A DNA stretch of 64,000 bases, from the NCBI RefSeq assembly GCF_009695745.1, contig NZ_VUNH01000004.1:62001-126000 (forward strand), given 5' to 3'. Below are positions 15,700-25,052 of the stretch, piece after piece. Source of the stretch: Pyramidobacter porci (GTDB lineage Bacteria; Synergistota; Synergistia; Synergistales; Dethiosulfovibrionaceae). A program made the position numbers and the translations under genes. The first letter of the stretch is position 1. The number at the start of each line of letters is the position of its first letter. The notes under the pieces are model-generated. The model did no database searches and was not told where the DNA came from. It worked only from the letters and a program-made list of their open reading frames with translations.

Positions 15700-16875
15700 T
15701 TATTTCGTCTTCTTTTCCGACTGAAGGTTGAAGCCGACCAGCACCCTCGTGCCTTCCTCGAGGCCGGAGAGGATCTCGGTGCGGTCGCCGTCGCTGATGC
15801 CCTTTTCCACTTCGACCTTGACGGGCTTTTTGTCGATCAGCACGTACACGCCGGGCGTCTCCACCGCGGCCACGGTGCCGCGGCGCGAGGGCGGCCCCAT
15901 GGTCACCGCGGTGTTGGCGACGGGACGGAAGCGCAGCGCCGCGTTGGGCACGAGCAGAACGTCCTTCTTTTCCGTGACGACCAGCGAGACGTTGGCGGTC
16001 ATGCCGGGCATCAGCTTTTCTTCGTCGTTGGCGACCTTGACGATCACCGTGTAGCTGACGACGTTGTCGCTGGTGCTGGGCGAGATGCGCACCTGCGTGA
16101 CCTTGCCGGAGAACGTGGCGTCGGCGTAGGCGTCGACGGTGAACTCGGCGTCCTGACCGACCTTGACGCTGCCGATGTCGGCCTCGTCGACGTTGACTTC
16201 GACCTGCATCTGCTTGAGGTCGCGGGCGATCTCGGCGATGCTGGGCGTCTGATAGCTGGCAGCCACGGTCTGCCCTTTCTCCACGTTCTTGGCGACGACG
16301 ACGCCGTCGACGGGCGAATAGATTTTCGTGTAGCCGAGGCTGATCTCGGCCTTGCGCAGAGTGGCCTCGTACTGGGACACTTTGGCCTGCGCGGCCATCA
16401 CGTCGGCGTTGGCGGTCGACTGGGAAGCTACGTCGGCGTCGAGTTCGCTGCGGGCGATCAGGTCCTTTTTGATCAACTCGCGGGTACGCTTCAGGTCGCG
16501 GCTGGCCTTGAGCAGCGTGGCCCGTGCCTTGGCCAGATCCGCTTTGGCGGAGAGGACGTTGGCCTTGGCCATGTCGACTTCGGCCTGCTGAGTGCGGTTG
16601 TCCATCACGGCGATGAGCTGTCCCTGCGTGACTTTGTCGTTGTAGTCCACGTAGATGTCGTTGATGGTGCCGCTGATCTGCGTGCCCACGTCGACGGTCT
16701 CCTCGGCGCTCAGGGTGCCGGTCGCCTGGATGACGCTGCGCAGCGAGCCGCGCTCGGCGAGGGCCGTGCGGTAGCTTACGTCGGCGCTGGCGGCGCGCCG
16801 TTCGCTGTACCAATACACGCCTCCGCAGCTGAGCGCGGCAATGATAAGAAGCGTAACGATCCTTTTCAGTTTCAT
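15700..16875 (-). CDS. MacA-like periplasmic adaptor (membrane fusion protein)
   Basis: A 391-residue adaptor with one N-terminal membrane helix (IVTLLIIAALSCGGVYW), then a lipoyl/barrel-sandwich half (GTLSAEETVDVGTQISGTI), a long alpha-helical hairpin (about residues 95-165), the second lipoyl half (KIYSPVDGVVVAKNVEKG) and beta-barrel and proximal domains. The ATG at 16875 follows GGGGAGG and overlaps the tolC-like stop by 4 bases (ATGA); the open frame upstream is out of the real gene. It links the inner-membrane pump to the outer-membrane channel. Confidence 0.9.
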   Translation of the reverse strand: MKLKRIVTLLIIAALSCGGVYWYSERRAASADVSYRTALAERGSLRSVIQATGTLSAEETVDVGTQISGTINDIYVDYNDKVTQGQLIAVMDNRTQQAEVDMAKANVLSAKADLAKARATLLKASRDLKRTRELIKKDLIARSELDADVASQSTANADVMAAQAKVSQYEATLRKAEISLGYTKIYSPVDGVVVAKNVEKGQTVAASYQTPSIAEIARDLKQMQVEVNVDEADIGSVKVGQDAEFTVDAYADATFSGKVTQVRISPSTSDNVVSYTVIVKVANDEEKLMPGMTANVSLVVTEKKDVLLVPNAALRFRPVANTAVTMGPPSRRGTVAAVETPGVYVLIDKKPVKVEVEKGISDGDRTEILSGLEEGTRVLVGFNLQSEKKTK

Positions 16876-18143
16876 GATCCTGAAACCTCCCCCATGGCTT
16901 TCTCGAGGCTGAGCCGCGCCTCTTTGTGATCGTAAAGGCTCGCGATCAGCGTCGTCTGCGATTGCGCGTAGGCGTCGACGGCGTCGGAAATTTCCAGGCT
17001 GTCGCCCACGCCGGCCCGATAGCGGCCCAGCGCCAAGTCGAGATTTTCGCGGGCCTGCCGTTCCGCGGCGCGGGCGGCGGTGATGGAAGCGGCGCTTTCC
17101 TGAAGGCTCTGCCAGGCCTGGCGCACGTCGAGCACGACGTCCTGAGCCAGTTTGTCGCGGTTGGCCTGCGCTACTTTCAGGTCGGCTTTGGCGCCGGCCA
17201 CGCGCGCTTTCGTCTCGCCGCCGTCGCCGATCGGGATCGACAGGCTGAGCTTGGCGCTCCACTGGTCATCGTCGTAAAACCCCGAGCCGCCGAAGCTGTA
17301 ACCGGCGCTGGCGGTCAGGTCGGGGGCGTTCGTCAGTTTCGCCGACGTCACGTCGGTCTTCGCCTTATCCACCAGCAGGTCCTGAGCGGCCAGGTCGGCG
17401 CGGTTCGCCGCCGCGCGCTTCAGCGCGTCGCTGAGGGCGATGTCCCATTGTTCGTAATCCAGTTCGTCCGCGACGCCGTCGATCTCCAGTTCCGGCGTTC
17501 CCATCGCCGAGGCGAGCTGGGCCTTGTACTGCTCCGCCGCGGACTCGGCTTTGATCAGCGAGAGTTTGGCGTTGGCCAGGTCGGTCTCCGCCTTGGTAAC
17601 TTCGATTTTGGCCTTGGTGCCTGCCGAATAGTAGGATTTGGCCCAATCGAGGCGTTTCTGGTAGTTTTTCGCCTGTTCGTTTTGCACCGCCGTGTCGCGC
17701 ACGGCCTTGTTCAGGCTGTAATAGGCGTCGCGCACGTCGGCGACCACGCTCTCGCGGGTGCGCTTCAGCGTTTCCTGGGCGGCTTTTTCGTTGAGCGCGG
17801 CGCTTTTCACGGAAGCGTTCGTCTTGCCCCAGTCGTACACCGTCTGCGAGAGTGAGACGCCGGTGTTCCAGTCGCCGTCGCTGCCGCCGCTGTTCACGCC
17901 CTTGGTGGCACCGCTGCGCGCGTAAGAGCCTGTCGCGTTGGCTTTCAAGCGGCCGCCGGTCGCCGAAAGCGAGGCGGCGGCGTGGCGCGATTCCACCGTT
18001 CCCGCGGCGGCCGTCAGACTGGGATGAGAAGCCAGCGCTTTTTCGACGCACTGCGCCAGCGTCAGTTTTTCGCCGGCCATGGCGGGGGCGCCGAGCAGGA
18101 GCAGGCAGCCGCCCAAAGCCAGAGCGCCGATTTTTTTCCTCAT
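16872..18143 (-). CDS. TolC-like outer-membrane efflux channel
   Basis: A 423-residue outer-membrane factor with a signal peptide (KIGALALGGCLLLLGAPAMA) and two tandem TolC-type halves rich in alanine and heptad coiled coil. LTLAQCVEKALASHPSL opens the first half, and AQSQTTLIASLYDHKEARLSLEKAMGE closes the second. The ATG at 18143 is preferred to an in-frame GTG at 18152 because GAGG lies 8 bases before it. It is the first gene of the tolC-macA-ATPase-permease operon. A Sec-exported channel of this type requires an outer membrane. Confidence 0.88.
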   Translation of the reverse strand: MRKKIGALALGGCLLLLGAPAMAGEKLTLAQCVEKALASHPSLTAAAGTVESRHAAASLSATGGRLKANATGSYARSGATKGVNSGGSDGDWNTGVSLSQTVYDWGKTNASVKSAALNEKAAQETLKRTRESVVADVRDAYYSLNKAVRDTAVQNEQAKNYQKRLDWAKSYYSAGTKAKIEVTKAETDLANAKLSLIKAESAAEQYKAQLASAMGTPELEIDGVADELDYEQWDIALSDALKRAAANRADLAAQDLLVDKAKTDVTSAKLTNAPDLTASAGYSFGGSGFYDDDQWSAKLSLSIPIGDGGETKARVAGAKADLKVAQANRDKLAQDVVLDVRQAWQSLQESAASITAARAAERQARENLDLALGRYRAGVGDSLEISDAVDAYAQSQTTLIASLYDHKEARLSLEKAMGEVSGS

Positions 18144-18311
18144 GTGAGTCACCTCGCCGAATGATCTGTCCGTTCCGAATTCGTTGGCTTCAGTTTAACG
18201 TTGTCCTCCCCGTTCGGCATTGTCGAAAATACCAGTTCCGGCCCCGGTGAATTCCCCACTTCAAGCGGAACGGCTATAATAATGAACAGATGAAAAGGCA
18301 GGTGACGCGCA

Positions 18312-21300
18312 GTGCAAAACGATTTCGAACGGGAAAGGCTTTTTTCGCTCTGCCGCGGGATGGACGGCGACGAGAGGCACGCCTTCCGCATTCTGGCGGC
18401 GGCGTTCGGTCCCGTCGCGAAAACGACGTATGAGATGATGCTCCGCTCGCAGGGGGCGCGCAGGATTTCGCCGTCGCTTCCCAATTTCGACGCGGCGGCG
18501 CTGCCGCGCTGGGAGCGGCTCGGGATCGTCGGGCGCGAACGGGGAGCCGAGGGCAAAGGCTGGCTGGTCGTTCTGCCCATCCGCGAACTGGTCGCACGCG
18601 AAACGGTGCGCGAAAAAACTTTCGCGCTGTACTGCGAGGCCGTGGAGAGCACGCTGCGCCTGTCCCGGCTGCGCGCCGGCTCCAGCGGCGGCTGCCGAGT
18701 GTTCAAAGAGCTCTGGCACGCCGTATACTTTCTGCGCAAATATTTTTATCTGGGCGACTCCGAAAGTTTCATCCGCCTGGTGACGCCCGGCTTCGCCGGA
18801 GGAAAAGCCACCGAAGAGCAATGTCTCAGCGTTTTTGCCGCCACGGTGCTGAACAATCCCTTCGACGACGAGATGTTCAGCGCCCTGCCGGAGGTCATGC
18901 GCCCCTTTTTCCTTGAAACGCTGCGTCTGACGAAGAGCGGCCCGGAACTGCGCGCTTTTGTGACCGCCGAAGAGGAAAAACTCTGCCGGTCCGGCGACTT
19001 TCCGGAGCTGGCGGCCGCGCTGGCCGATCAGTACTGCCATGCCGGCCTCTTCGCGAAGGCAATGGAGCTGGCACCCATGCTCGGAGACGCCGGCCGCGAC
19101 CGACTGCAGGCGGTCGATGCCCTGGTGCGCGGCGATCTCGAAGCGGCGCGCAAAAACTACGCGCGCCTGGCGCGGCGTCCCAAACGCCGCGCCGGCGAGG
19201 CTTCGCCGCCCGTCAACCTGTGGGATCCGTTTTATATTCCGCTGCTGGCGGCGCTGCGCGAAGCGCCCGACAAGATCTCCAGCGCGGCGCATAAAGAAAG
19301 CAACCGCACCGAATGGGCGCGCGGCGGGGTCCTCTACGACGCGCTCGGCCTCCTTGCCAAAGGCAGTTCCGCCAACCAGGCGGCGCTGTTCGCCGGCCAT
19401 GACCTGGTCAAGACGCTCGGCAAGGCCGTTCGCTCCATGCTATGCGCTCCGCCCGGGCAGGACGAAAAAGCGCTCGACGAGCGGCTGACGAGACTGATGG
19501 ACGCCTACTGCCTCGGCGCGGCCGACCTGTGCCATCTGCTGCTGGCGGCGCGCTGGATCGCTCCCGGGCTGGCCCAAAAGTGGCAGCCCTTTTACCGCAT
19601 CGCGGCGTTTCATCTGAACAGTCTCGGGATGTCTTTCGTCGCCAGCGAGCTGGAATCCGCCGGCGAAGCGCTGTCAGGCCGGCAGGACAACGGCTGGCAC
19701 CCGCTTCGCGACCTGTTCAGCCCGCTCCCGCCGTGGGAATGCGCCCTCGACGCGCTGGAAACGCTCGCCGACGGTGGCTCTTCCCGCGGCGGGGAAAAAG
19801 GCGAGCGCCGTCTCCTCTGGCTCGTCGAGCTCGCCAGGCCGGAGTGGCGGAAGGAGGACGAACCGATCGTCGCCGTGCGCCCGCTCGAACAAACGCTGCA
19901 GGCCGCAGGGAAGTGGAGCAAGGGGCGCGAAGTCGCCCTCAGCTCCATCGCCAACGGGCTGGAACGCATTCCCGGCCTGAGCGAGCAGGAACGCCGCGTC
20001 GCCGACGCCGTGTACGATCGCGGCTCTTACGGCAAGTCAGAGCTGTGGCTGGACGGGACGCAGGCGCTGCACATCCTCGCCGGGCTGCCCAACCTCGTCC
20101 GCGCCGACGACCTTTCGCCGCTCGAAGTCGTCGCCGGCGAACCGCAGCTGGAAGTGACCAGCGTCCCGTCCGGCTGCCGCATCCTTATGACGCCCGCCAA
20201 TCCGCGGGGACGCGAGTACGTGGTCAGCGAAGAGTCGCCGTCGCGGCTGCGCGTCACCCATTTTACCCAGATGCACCGCAACATCTTCGCCATTCTCGGC
20301 GGCGGGGGCGCGGTCGTTCCCGAGGAGGCGCGTGCCCGCACGCTGAAGATTCTTTCCCGGTTGGCCGCGAACGTGACCGTACAGTCCGAACTGGACGGCG
20401 CGCCGCCGAGCGTTCCCGTTGAAGAAGCCGACGCGCGCCTGCACGTGCAGCTTTCGCCCTGCGGCGACGGCCTGAACGCGGAGATCGTCGTGCGCCCCTC
20501 CGGCGGCGAGGGCATTTCCTGCCGTCCCGGCGGCGGCGTGCCGTCGCTGTTCGGCCTGAAAAGGGACGACGCGGGGAACGAGCGGCGCGTGCAGGTCAGG
20601 CGTAACCTCGCCGTCGAAGCGCGGAAGATGAAGGAACTCTTCGCCGTCTGCCCGGCGCTGGCCGAAAACGGCGATCCCGACGACGGACGCGCGCGGATCG
20701 ACGCTCCCGACGCGTGTCTCGAACTGCTCTTGCAGCTGCAAAAAATCCCCGACGTGGTCGTCGAATGGCCGCGCGGCGGCGCCATGACCGTGCGCCGCGA
20801 GCTGGACGGAAGCGCCATGCTCGGCGCGATTCAGAGCAGCGGCACCGATTGGTTCGCGCTCTCCGGCACCGCCGCCGTCGACCGCGAATTGACGCTGTCG
20901 CTGTGCCAGCTCATGGAGCTGCTGCGGCAGAGACGGGGCCGCTTCGTCCCCGTCGGCGAGGGCCAGTTCGTGGCGCTGACGCGGGAGTTCCAGCGCCGCC
21001 TCGAAGCGCTCGACGCCATGACCGACGCCAAGGGGCAGGAACTGCGCGTGCCGCCGCTGGCTGCGGCGGCCGTGGCGGAGCTGTTCGACGAGGGCGCTCT
21101 GGCCGCCGACAAAAGATGGCGCGAGCTGTGCGAGCGTTTCGCTGAAGCGCAGCGGCTTGCGCCCGAAACGCCGCGCACGCTGCGCGTGCAGCTGCGTCCC
21201 TACCAGCTGGAAGGTTTCCGCTGGCTGGCGCGCCTCGCCCACTGGGGGGCGGGCGCCTGTCTGGCCGACGACATGGGGCTGGGCAAGACCGTGCAGACGC

Positions 21301-22571
21301 TGGCGCTGCTGCTGCACCGCGCGGAGGGAGGCCCGGCGCTCGTGGCCGCGCCCACGTCGGTCTGCGGCAACTGGACCGAGGAGGCGGCTCGCTTCGCCCC
21401 GACGTTGAACGTCATCGACTACCGCAGCGCCGGACGCGAAAAGGTTCTCGCCGCGCTCAAGCCTTTCGACGTCGTGCTGACGTCCTACGGCCTGCTGCAG
21501 AGCGACGCGGAGTCGTTCGCGCAGAAACGGTGGCACACCGTCGTGCTCGACGAAGCGCAGGCGGTCAAGAACATGTCCACCAAACGTTCCGCCGCCGTCA
21601 TGGGCCTGCACGGCGACTTCCGCATGATCATGACCGGCACGCCGATCGAAAACCGCCTCAGCGAGTTGTGGAATCTGTTCCGCTTCCTCAACCCCGGCCT
21701 GCTCGGCTCGCTGGAGCGCTTCAACCGGCGCTTCGCTTCTCCCATCGCCGCGGGCGACGACAGCGCGCGAGGCCGCCTGCGCCGGGCGATCGCGCCGTTT
21801 CTGCTGCGCCGCGTCAAGGAGCAGGTGCTCGACGACCTGCCCGAACGCACCGAAGTGACGCGCCGCATCGAGCTGAGCCCGCAGGAGCGCGCGTTCTACG
21901 AAGCGCTGCGCCAGTCCGCCGTCGAGACCATCAACGCGGCCGGGAACTCTCCGGAAGAAGACAAGCGCTTCGCCGTCTTCGCCCAGCTGATGAAACTCCG
22001 CCGCTGCTGCTGCGCCGTCAGCCTCGTCTCGGACGGCGTCGGCGCGGCGATTCCCTCGTCCAAACTGGAAGCGCTGCTCGAACTCGTGGACGAGCTGCGC
22101 GAAAGCGGGCACCGCGCCCTTGTTTTCAGCCAGTTCACCGACCACCTGCGCCTGATCGAACAGGCGCTCGCGGAGCGGGGCGTGCCCTGCCTCTATCTGG
22201 ACGGTTCCACGCCGCCGGGCAAACGCGCCGAATTGGTCAGCTCGTTCCAGTCGGGGCGCGGCGACTGCTTTTTGATCAGCCTGCGCGCCGGCGGCACGGG
22301 GCTGAATCTGACCGGCGCCGATTTCGTCGTCCACATGGATCCGTGGTGGAACCCCGCCGTCGAGGACCAGGCCTCGGACCGCGCCTACCGCATCGGCCAG
22401 ACGCGCCCGGTCGCCGTCTACCGCTTCGTGGCTGCCCACACCGTGGAGGAGAAGATCGTCGAGCTGCACCGCAGCAAACGCCGCCTCGCCGACAGTCTGC
22501 TTGCGGGGGCCGAAGCGCCGCGTTCGCTCGATCTCGAGGCGCTGGCGTCGCTGATCCGGGAAGAAGCGTGA
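18312..22571 (+). CDS. Giant SNF2-family helicase-like ATPase
   Basis: A 1419-residue protein from a GTG start (AGGCAGG upstream). The C-terminal ~460 residues are a full SNF2 motor: LRPYQLEGFRWLA (Q-like motif, from about 961), DDMGLGKTVQT (Walker A), VLDEAQAVKN (DEAQ box, about 1080), MTGTPIENRLSELW, LVFSQFTDHL, and the motif VI region DRAYRIGQTRPVAVYRF. Such proteins translocate on DNA and remodel protein-DNA complexes, sometimes alongside RNA polymerase or in defence islands. The ~950-residue N-terminal part has no motif I recognise. A TATAAT box lies at 18275-18280. The gene is followed by a degenerate cobU and a UDG gene. Confidence 0.85.
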   Translation: MQNDFERERLFSLCRGMDGDERHAFRILAAAFGPVAKTTYEMMLRSQGARRISPSLPNFDAAALPRWERLGIVGRERGAEGKGWLVVLPIRELVARETVREKTFALYCEAVESTLRLSRLRAGSSGGCRVFKELWHAVYFLRKYFYLGDSESFIRLVTPGFAGGKATEEQCLSVFAATVLNNPFDDEMFSALPEVMRPFFLETLRLTKSGPELRAFVTAEEEKLCRSGDFPELAAALADQYCHAGLFAKAMELAPMLGDAGRDRLQAVDALVRGDLEAARKNYARLARRPKRRAGEASPPVNLWDPFYIPLLAALREAPDKISSAAHKESNRTEWARGGVLYDALGLLAKGSSANQAALFAGHDLVKTLGKAVRSMLCAPPGQDEKALDERLTRLMDAYCLGAADLCHLLLAARWIAPGLAQKWQPFYRIAAFHLNSLGMSFVASELESAGEALSGRQDNGWHPLRDLFSPLPPWECALDALETLADGGSSRGGEKGERRLLWLVELARPEWRKEDEPIVAVRPLEQTLQAAGKWSKGREVALSSIANGLERIPGLSEQERRVADAVYDRGSYGKSELWLDGTQALHILAGLPNLVRADDLSPLEVVAGEPQLEVTSVPSGCRILMTPANPRGREYVVSEESPSRLRVTHFTQMHRNIFAILGGGGAVVPEEARARTLKILSRLAANVTVQSELDGAPPSVPVEEADARLHVQLSPCGDGLNAEIVVRPSGGEGISCRPGGGVPSLFGLKRDDAGNERRVQVRRNLAVEARKMKELFAVCPALAENGDPDDGRARIDAPDACLELLLQLQKIPDVVVEWPRGGAMTVRRELDGSAMLGAIQSSGTDWFALSGTAAVDRELTLSLCQLMELLRQRRGRFVPVGEGQFVALTREFQRRLEALDAMTDAKGQELRVPPLAAAAVAELFDEGALAADKRWRELCERFAEAQRLAPETPRTLRVQLRPYQLEGFRWLARLAHWGAGACLADDMGLGKTVQTLALLLHRAEGGPALVAAPTSVCGNWTEEAARFAPTLNVIDYRSAGREKVLAALKPFDVVLTSYGLLQSDAESFAQKRWHTVVLDEAQAVKNMSTKRSAAVMGLHGDFRMIMTGTPIENRLSELWNLFRFLNPGLLGSLERFNRRFASPIAAGDDSARGRLRRAIAPFLLRRVKEQVLDDLPERTEVTRRIELSPQERAFYEALRQSAVETINAAGNSPEEDKRFAVFAQLMKLRRCCCAVSLVSDGVGAAIPSSKLEALLELVDELRESGHRALVFSQFTDHLRLIEQALAERGVPCLYLDGSTPPGKRAELVSSFQSGRGDCFLISLRAGGTGLNLTGADFVVHMDPWWNPAVEDQASDRAYRIGQTRPVAVYRFVAAHTVEEKIVELHRSKRRLADSLLAGAEAPRSLDLEALASLIREEA

Positions 22572-22627
22572 AGAAGCGGCGCGTCCGCAGTGCCGGCAAA
22601 ATTTTTCGATTGAAGGAGGCGTTACGC

Positions 22628-23167
22628 ATGAACAGCGAATGGAAGTCGCCTTCGGGCGTCCAGGTCCGCATGGTCACCGGAGGCTGGCGCAGCGGCGCCA
22701 GCGCCTTCGCGCTGAAGCTGGCGCAGGACTGGGAACGGAAAACGATCGTTTCCGCCCAGACCTCCACAGAAGAGGACGTGCTGGAGCACATCGCGCTCTA
22801 TCAGAAAGGGCTCGACGACGGCTGCGAAACCATCGTCGAGGGCGTCGATCTCGCCGGCGCGCTCGATAAAGTCAGAGGCGGCGTGTGCATCGTCGACGAC
22901 CTCGGCGTCTGGGTGAGCAACCTGACAAGCGGAGGCTCCCGCTTTGCCGGCGAGACCTGCCCCGAAATCGAAGCGTTCGTCAGAAAACTGCGCCTGCCGC
23001 CCTGCGAAGTGATCGTCGTCACCCGCGAGCTGGGCATGGGGCTTTCTTCCGAGCGGATCGCCGAGCGTCGTTACCGCGACGTCGTCGGCCGTCTCAACCA
23101 GCGCGTCGCCGCCCTGGCCGCTTCGGTCTACCTGTGCGTCAGCGGCCTGCCGCTCAAGCTCAAATAA
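22628..23167 (+). CDS. CobU-like protein with degenerate active site
   Basis: A 179-residue protein of the bifunctional adenosylcobinamide kinase/guanylyltransferase (CobU) family. CIVDDLGVWVSNL, VIVVTRELGMGL, ERRYRDVVGRLNQRVAALA and the C-terminal GLPLKLK match CobU in order. The P-loop reads GGWRSGAS (18-25), with Ala24 where the ATP-binding lysine should be, and Tyr58 stands where CobU has the histidine that becomes guanylylated. So the ordinary kinase and transfer chemistry is probably lost. The ATG is preceded by GGAGG. No other cobalamin gene is in the window. Confidence 0.75.
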   Translation: MNSEWKSPSGVQVRMVTGGWRSGASAFALKLAQDWERKTIVSAQTSTEEDVLEHIALYQKGLDDGCETIVEGVDLAGALDKVRGGVCIVDDLGVWVSNLTSGGSRFAGETCPEIEAFVRKLRLPPCEVIVVTRELGMGLSSERIAERRYRDVVGRLNQRVAALAASVYLCVSGLPLKLK

Positions 23168-23211
23168 TTCGTGTATAATACCCTCGAGAACTTTTCCGGG
23201 GAGGAATCCGC

Positions 23212-23811
23212 ATGTCCGCACTCAGCGCGCTCCATCAGCGCGTCTGCCAATGTCGCAACTGTCCGCTGGGACAGGCCGACGGCGTCCGCGAGGACGGCTC
23301 CGCCTTTTATCACGTGCCCGGCGAAGGGCCCGAAAACGCCCGCCTGATGATCGTCGGCGAAGCGCCCGGCGCCGAAGAGGAGCGCACCGGCCGCCCCTTC
23401 GTCGGCCGTTCCGGCCGTCTGCTCACCGAGATCCTCGCCGCGGCGGGCTTGGAGCGCGAAGAGATCTTCATCACCAGCGTGTGCAAATGCCGGCCGCCAA
23501 AAAACCGCACGCCGCTCAAAACCGAGATCGCCGCCTGCCTGCCGTGGCTCGCCGCCCAGTTCGAGGCGATCCGTCCGCGCCTGGTGCTTGCCGTCGGCAA
23601 CGTGCCCTCGCAGACTCTGCTCGGCGTCAAGACCGGCATCAACGGGCTGCGCGGCCGCTTTCATCAATTCACGTGGAACGGCCGAACCATGACGCTGCGT
23701 CCGCTGTTCCACCCCGCCTACCTGCTGCGCAACCCGCGCCGCGTCGAGGGCTCGCCGTGGGACAAAATGCTCCGCGACCTCGTCGAAGCGCGCCGGTTCC
23801 TCGCCGGGTAA
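23212..23811 (+). CDS. Family 4 uracil-DNA glycosylase (iron-sulfur)
   Basis: A 199-residue UDG. Motif A is GEAPGAEEERTGRPFVGRSGRLL (about residues 45-67) and motif B is HPAYLLRNP (about 164-172). Four cysteines suited to the [4Fe-4S] cluster are seen in CQCRNC near the N-terminus, in SVCKC and in AACLPW. The enzyme removes uracil from DNA at the start of base excision repair. An AGGAGG-like GGGGAGG precedes the ATG. A strong terminator follows 57 bases after its stop. Length and motif order are normal. Confidence 0.92.
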   Translation: MSALSALHQRVCQCRNCPLGQADGVREDGSAFYHVPGEGPENARLMIVGEAPGAEEERTGRPFVGRSGRLLTEILAAAGLEREEIFITSVCKCRPPKNRTPLKTEIAACLPWLAAQFEAIRPRLVLAVGNVPSQTLLGVKTGINGLRGRFHQFTWNGRTMTLRPLFHPAYLLRNPRRVEGSPWDKMLRDLVEARRFLAG

Positions 23812-23868
23812 GGCTGAACGCGCCGTCCGACGGAAGCCGCCGCAAAAACGCGAAAGAAAACGAAAAAG

Positions 23869-23907
23869 GTCTCGTCTGGAATGCGAATCTCAGACGAGAC
23901 TTTTTTT
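23869..23907 (+). terminator. Terminator after the UDG gene
   Basis: Stem GTCTCGTCTG (23869-23878) pairs with CAGACGAGAC (23891-23900), followed directly by seven T. Confidence 0.9.
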
Positions 23908-24057
23908 ATCCTGGAGATCTGCCGCCGCGAGCGGCGTCCTTCTTGTTTTTCTTCGCGCCGTGCCGCGGCGTTTCCCGCGTCCTCCCGCGCCATTGCCGTT
24001 TGGCGGACTTTCGTGTAGAATTATATTATAGATTTCAGTTATAAAGGAGTGCTTTCT

Positions 24058-24930
24058 ATGGAGCTCTTTCATTTACGGTACTTTATGACTGTCGCTAAAT
24101 ACGAAAATTTTTCGAAGGCCGCCGAAGAACTGTACATCTCCCAGCCGTCGATCAGCAAGGCCGTGCTCTCGCTGGAGAAGGAGCTCGGCGTTTCGCTGTT
24201 TCTGCGCAAAGGCAAGCGCGTGCAGCTCAACGACACGGGGCTGGCGCTGAAGCGCAAGCTCGAGCCCGTGATGAGCATCCTCGACAACCTCTCCAAGGAA
24301 CTCAGGGTCGTGGCTGGACATTCGCGTTCGACCATCGTCTTCAACGTGCTGGCCGGCTCGCCGCTGCTGCCCGACATCCTCCTCAAGTTCAAGGCCATGC
24401 ATCCCTTCATCGACTTCCAGATCATCCAGAACGCCCGCACCACCAAGTGCGACCTCTGCATGCGCACGGCCCTGCCCGACGCGGCGCCGGAGAACAGCCG
24501 CGTAGTCATGAACGAGGAAATTCTGCTGGCCGTCCCCATGCAGTCCCATCTGGCGCTGAAAGAATCGGTGCGGCTCAAGGACCTGCGCAACGAGAACTTC
24601 GTCATGCTCGGCAAGCGCAGCCCGATGCGCGAGATCGCCGACCGCTTTTTCTCGCTGTGCGGCTTCGTCCCGCACGTGGGCTTCGAAAGCGACAATCCCG
24701 GCACGATCCGCGGCCTCGTCAGCGCCGGCCTGGGCATCTCGTTCTGGCCGGAAGCCACGTGGGGGCATCTGGCCACCGACAAGGCGCGGCTGGTGCACAT
24801 CTCCGACCCGCTGTGCAACCGCAACATCTGCATCACCTGCGACGAACGCGGCAAACTCAACGACCAGACGCGAATGTTCCTCGACTTCGTCGTCGACTAC
24901 TTCCACGGTCTTCTGAAAAAAACTCGTTAA
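24058..24930 (+). CDS. LysR-family transcriptional regulator
   Basis: A 290-residue LysR-type regulator. MELFHLRYFMTVAKYENFSKAAEELYISQPSISKA contains the winged-helix recognition helix, followed by a linker helix and the effector-binding domain. AAAGGAG at 24042-24048 gives good spacing to the ATG at 24058; a GTG at 24049 would overlap it. No operon is attached on either side: a parS site and a terminator follow, and a terminator precedes. Its target is therefore not evident. The recognition region differs from the other LysR proteins in the window. Confidence 0.85.
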   Translation: MELFHLRYFMTVAKYENFSKAAEELYISQPSISKAVLSLEKELGVSLFLRKGKRVQLNDTGLALKRKLEPVMSILDNLSKELRVVAGHSRSTIVFNVLAGSPLLPDILLKFKAMHPFIDFQIIQNARTTKCDLCMRTALPDAAPENSRVVMNEEILLAVPMQSHLALKESVRLKDLRNENFVMLGKRSPMREIADRFFSLCGFVPHVGFESDNPGTIRGLVSAGLGISFWPEATWGHLATDKARLVHISDPLCNRNICITCDERGKLNDQTRMFLDFVVDYFHGLLKKTR

Positions 24931-24956
24931 AAAGCCACGCCGTAGCCGCCGGGCAA

Positions 24957-24972
24957 TGTTCCACGTGGAACA
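24957..24972. other. parS centromere site (ParB binding), copy 1
   Basis: The perfect 16-bp palindrome TGTTCCACGTGGAACA, matching the bacterial chromosomal parS consensus (TGTTNCACGTGNAACA). It is intergenic, between a LysR stop and a terminator. Confidence 0.85.
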
Positions 24973-24975
24973 ACG

Positions 24976-25025
24976 AAAGAGGGCGGAAGCCGATGACCCA
25001 GATTCCATCGGCTTCCGCCCTCTTT
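24976..25025. terminator. Bidirectional terminator hairpin
   Basis: A perfect 20-bp stem (24976-24995 with 25006-25025) with a 10-base loop, beginning with AAAG and ending with CTTT, so it can end transcription from the LysR gene and from the convergent gene at 25053. Confidence 0.8.
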
Positions 25026-25052
25026 GCGTCGTTCAGGGGCAAAATGCCCGCA

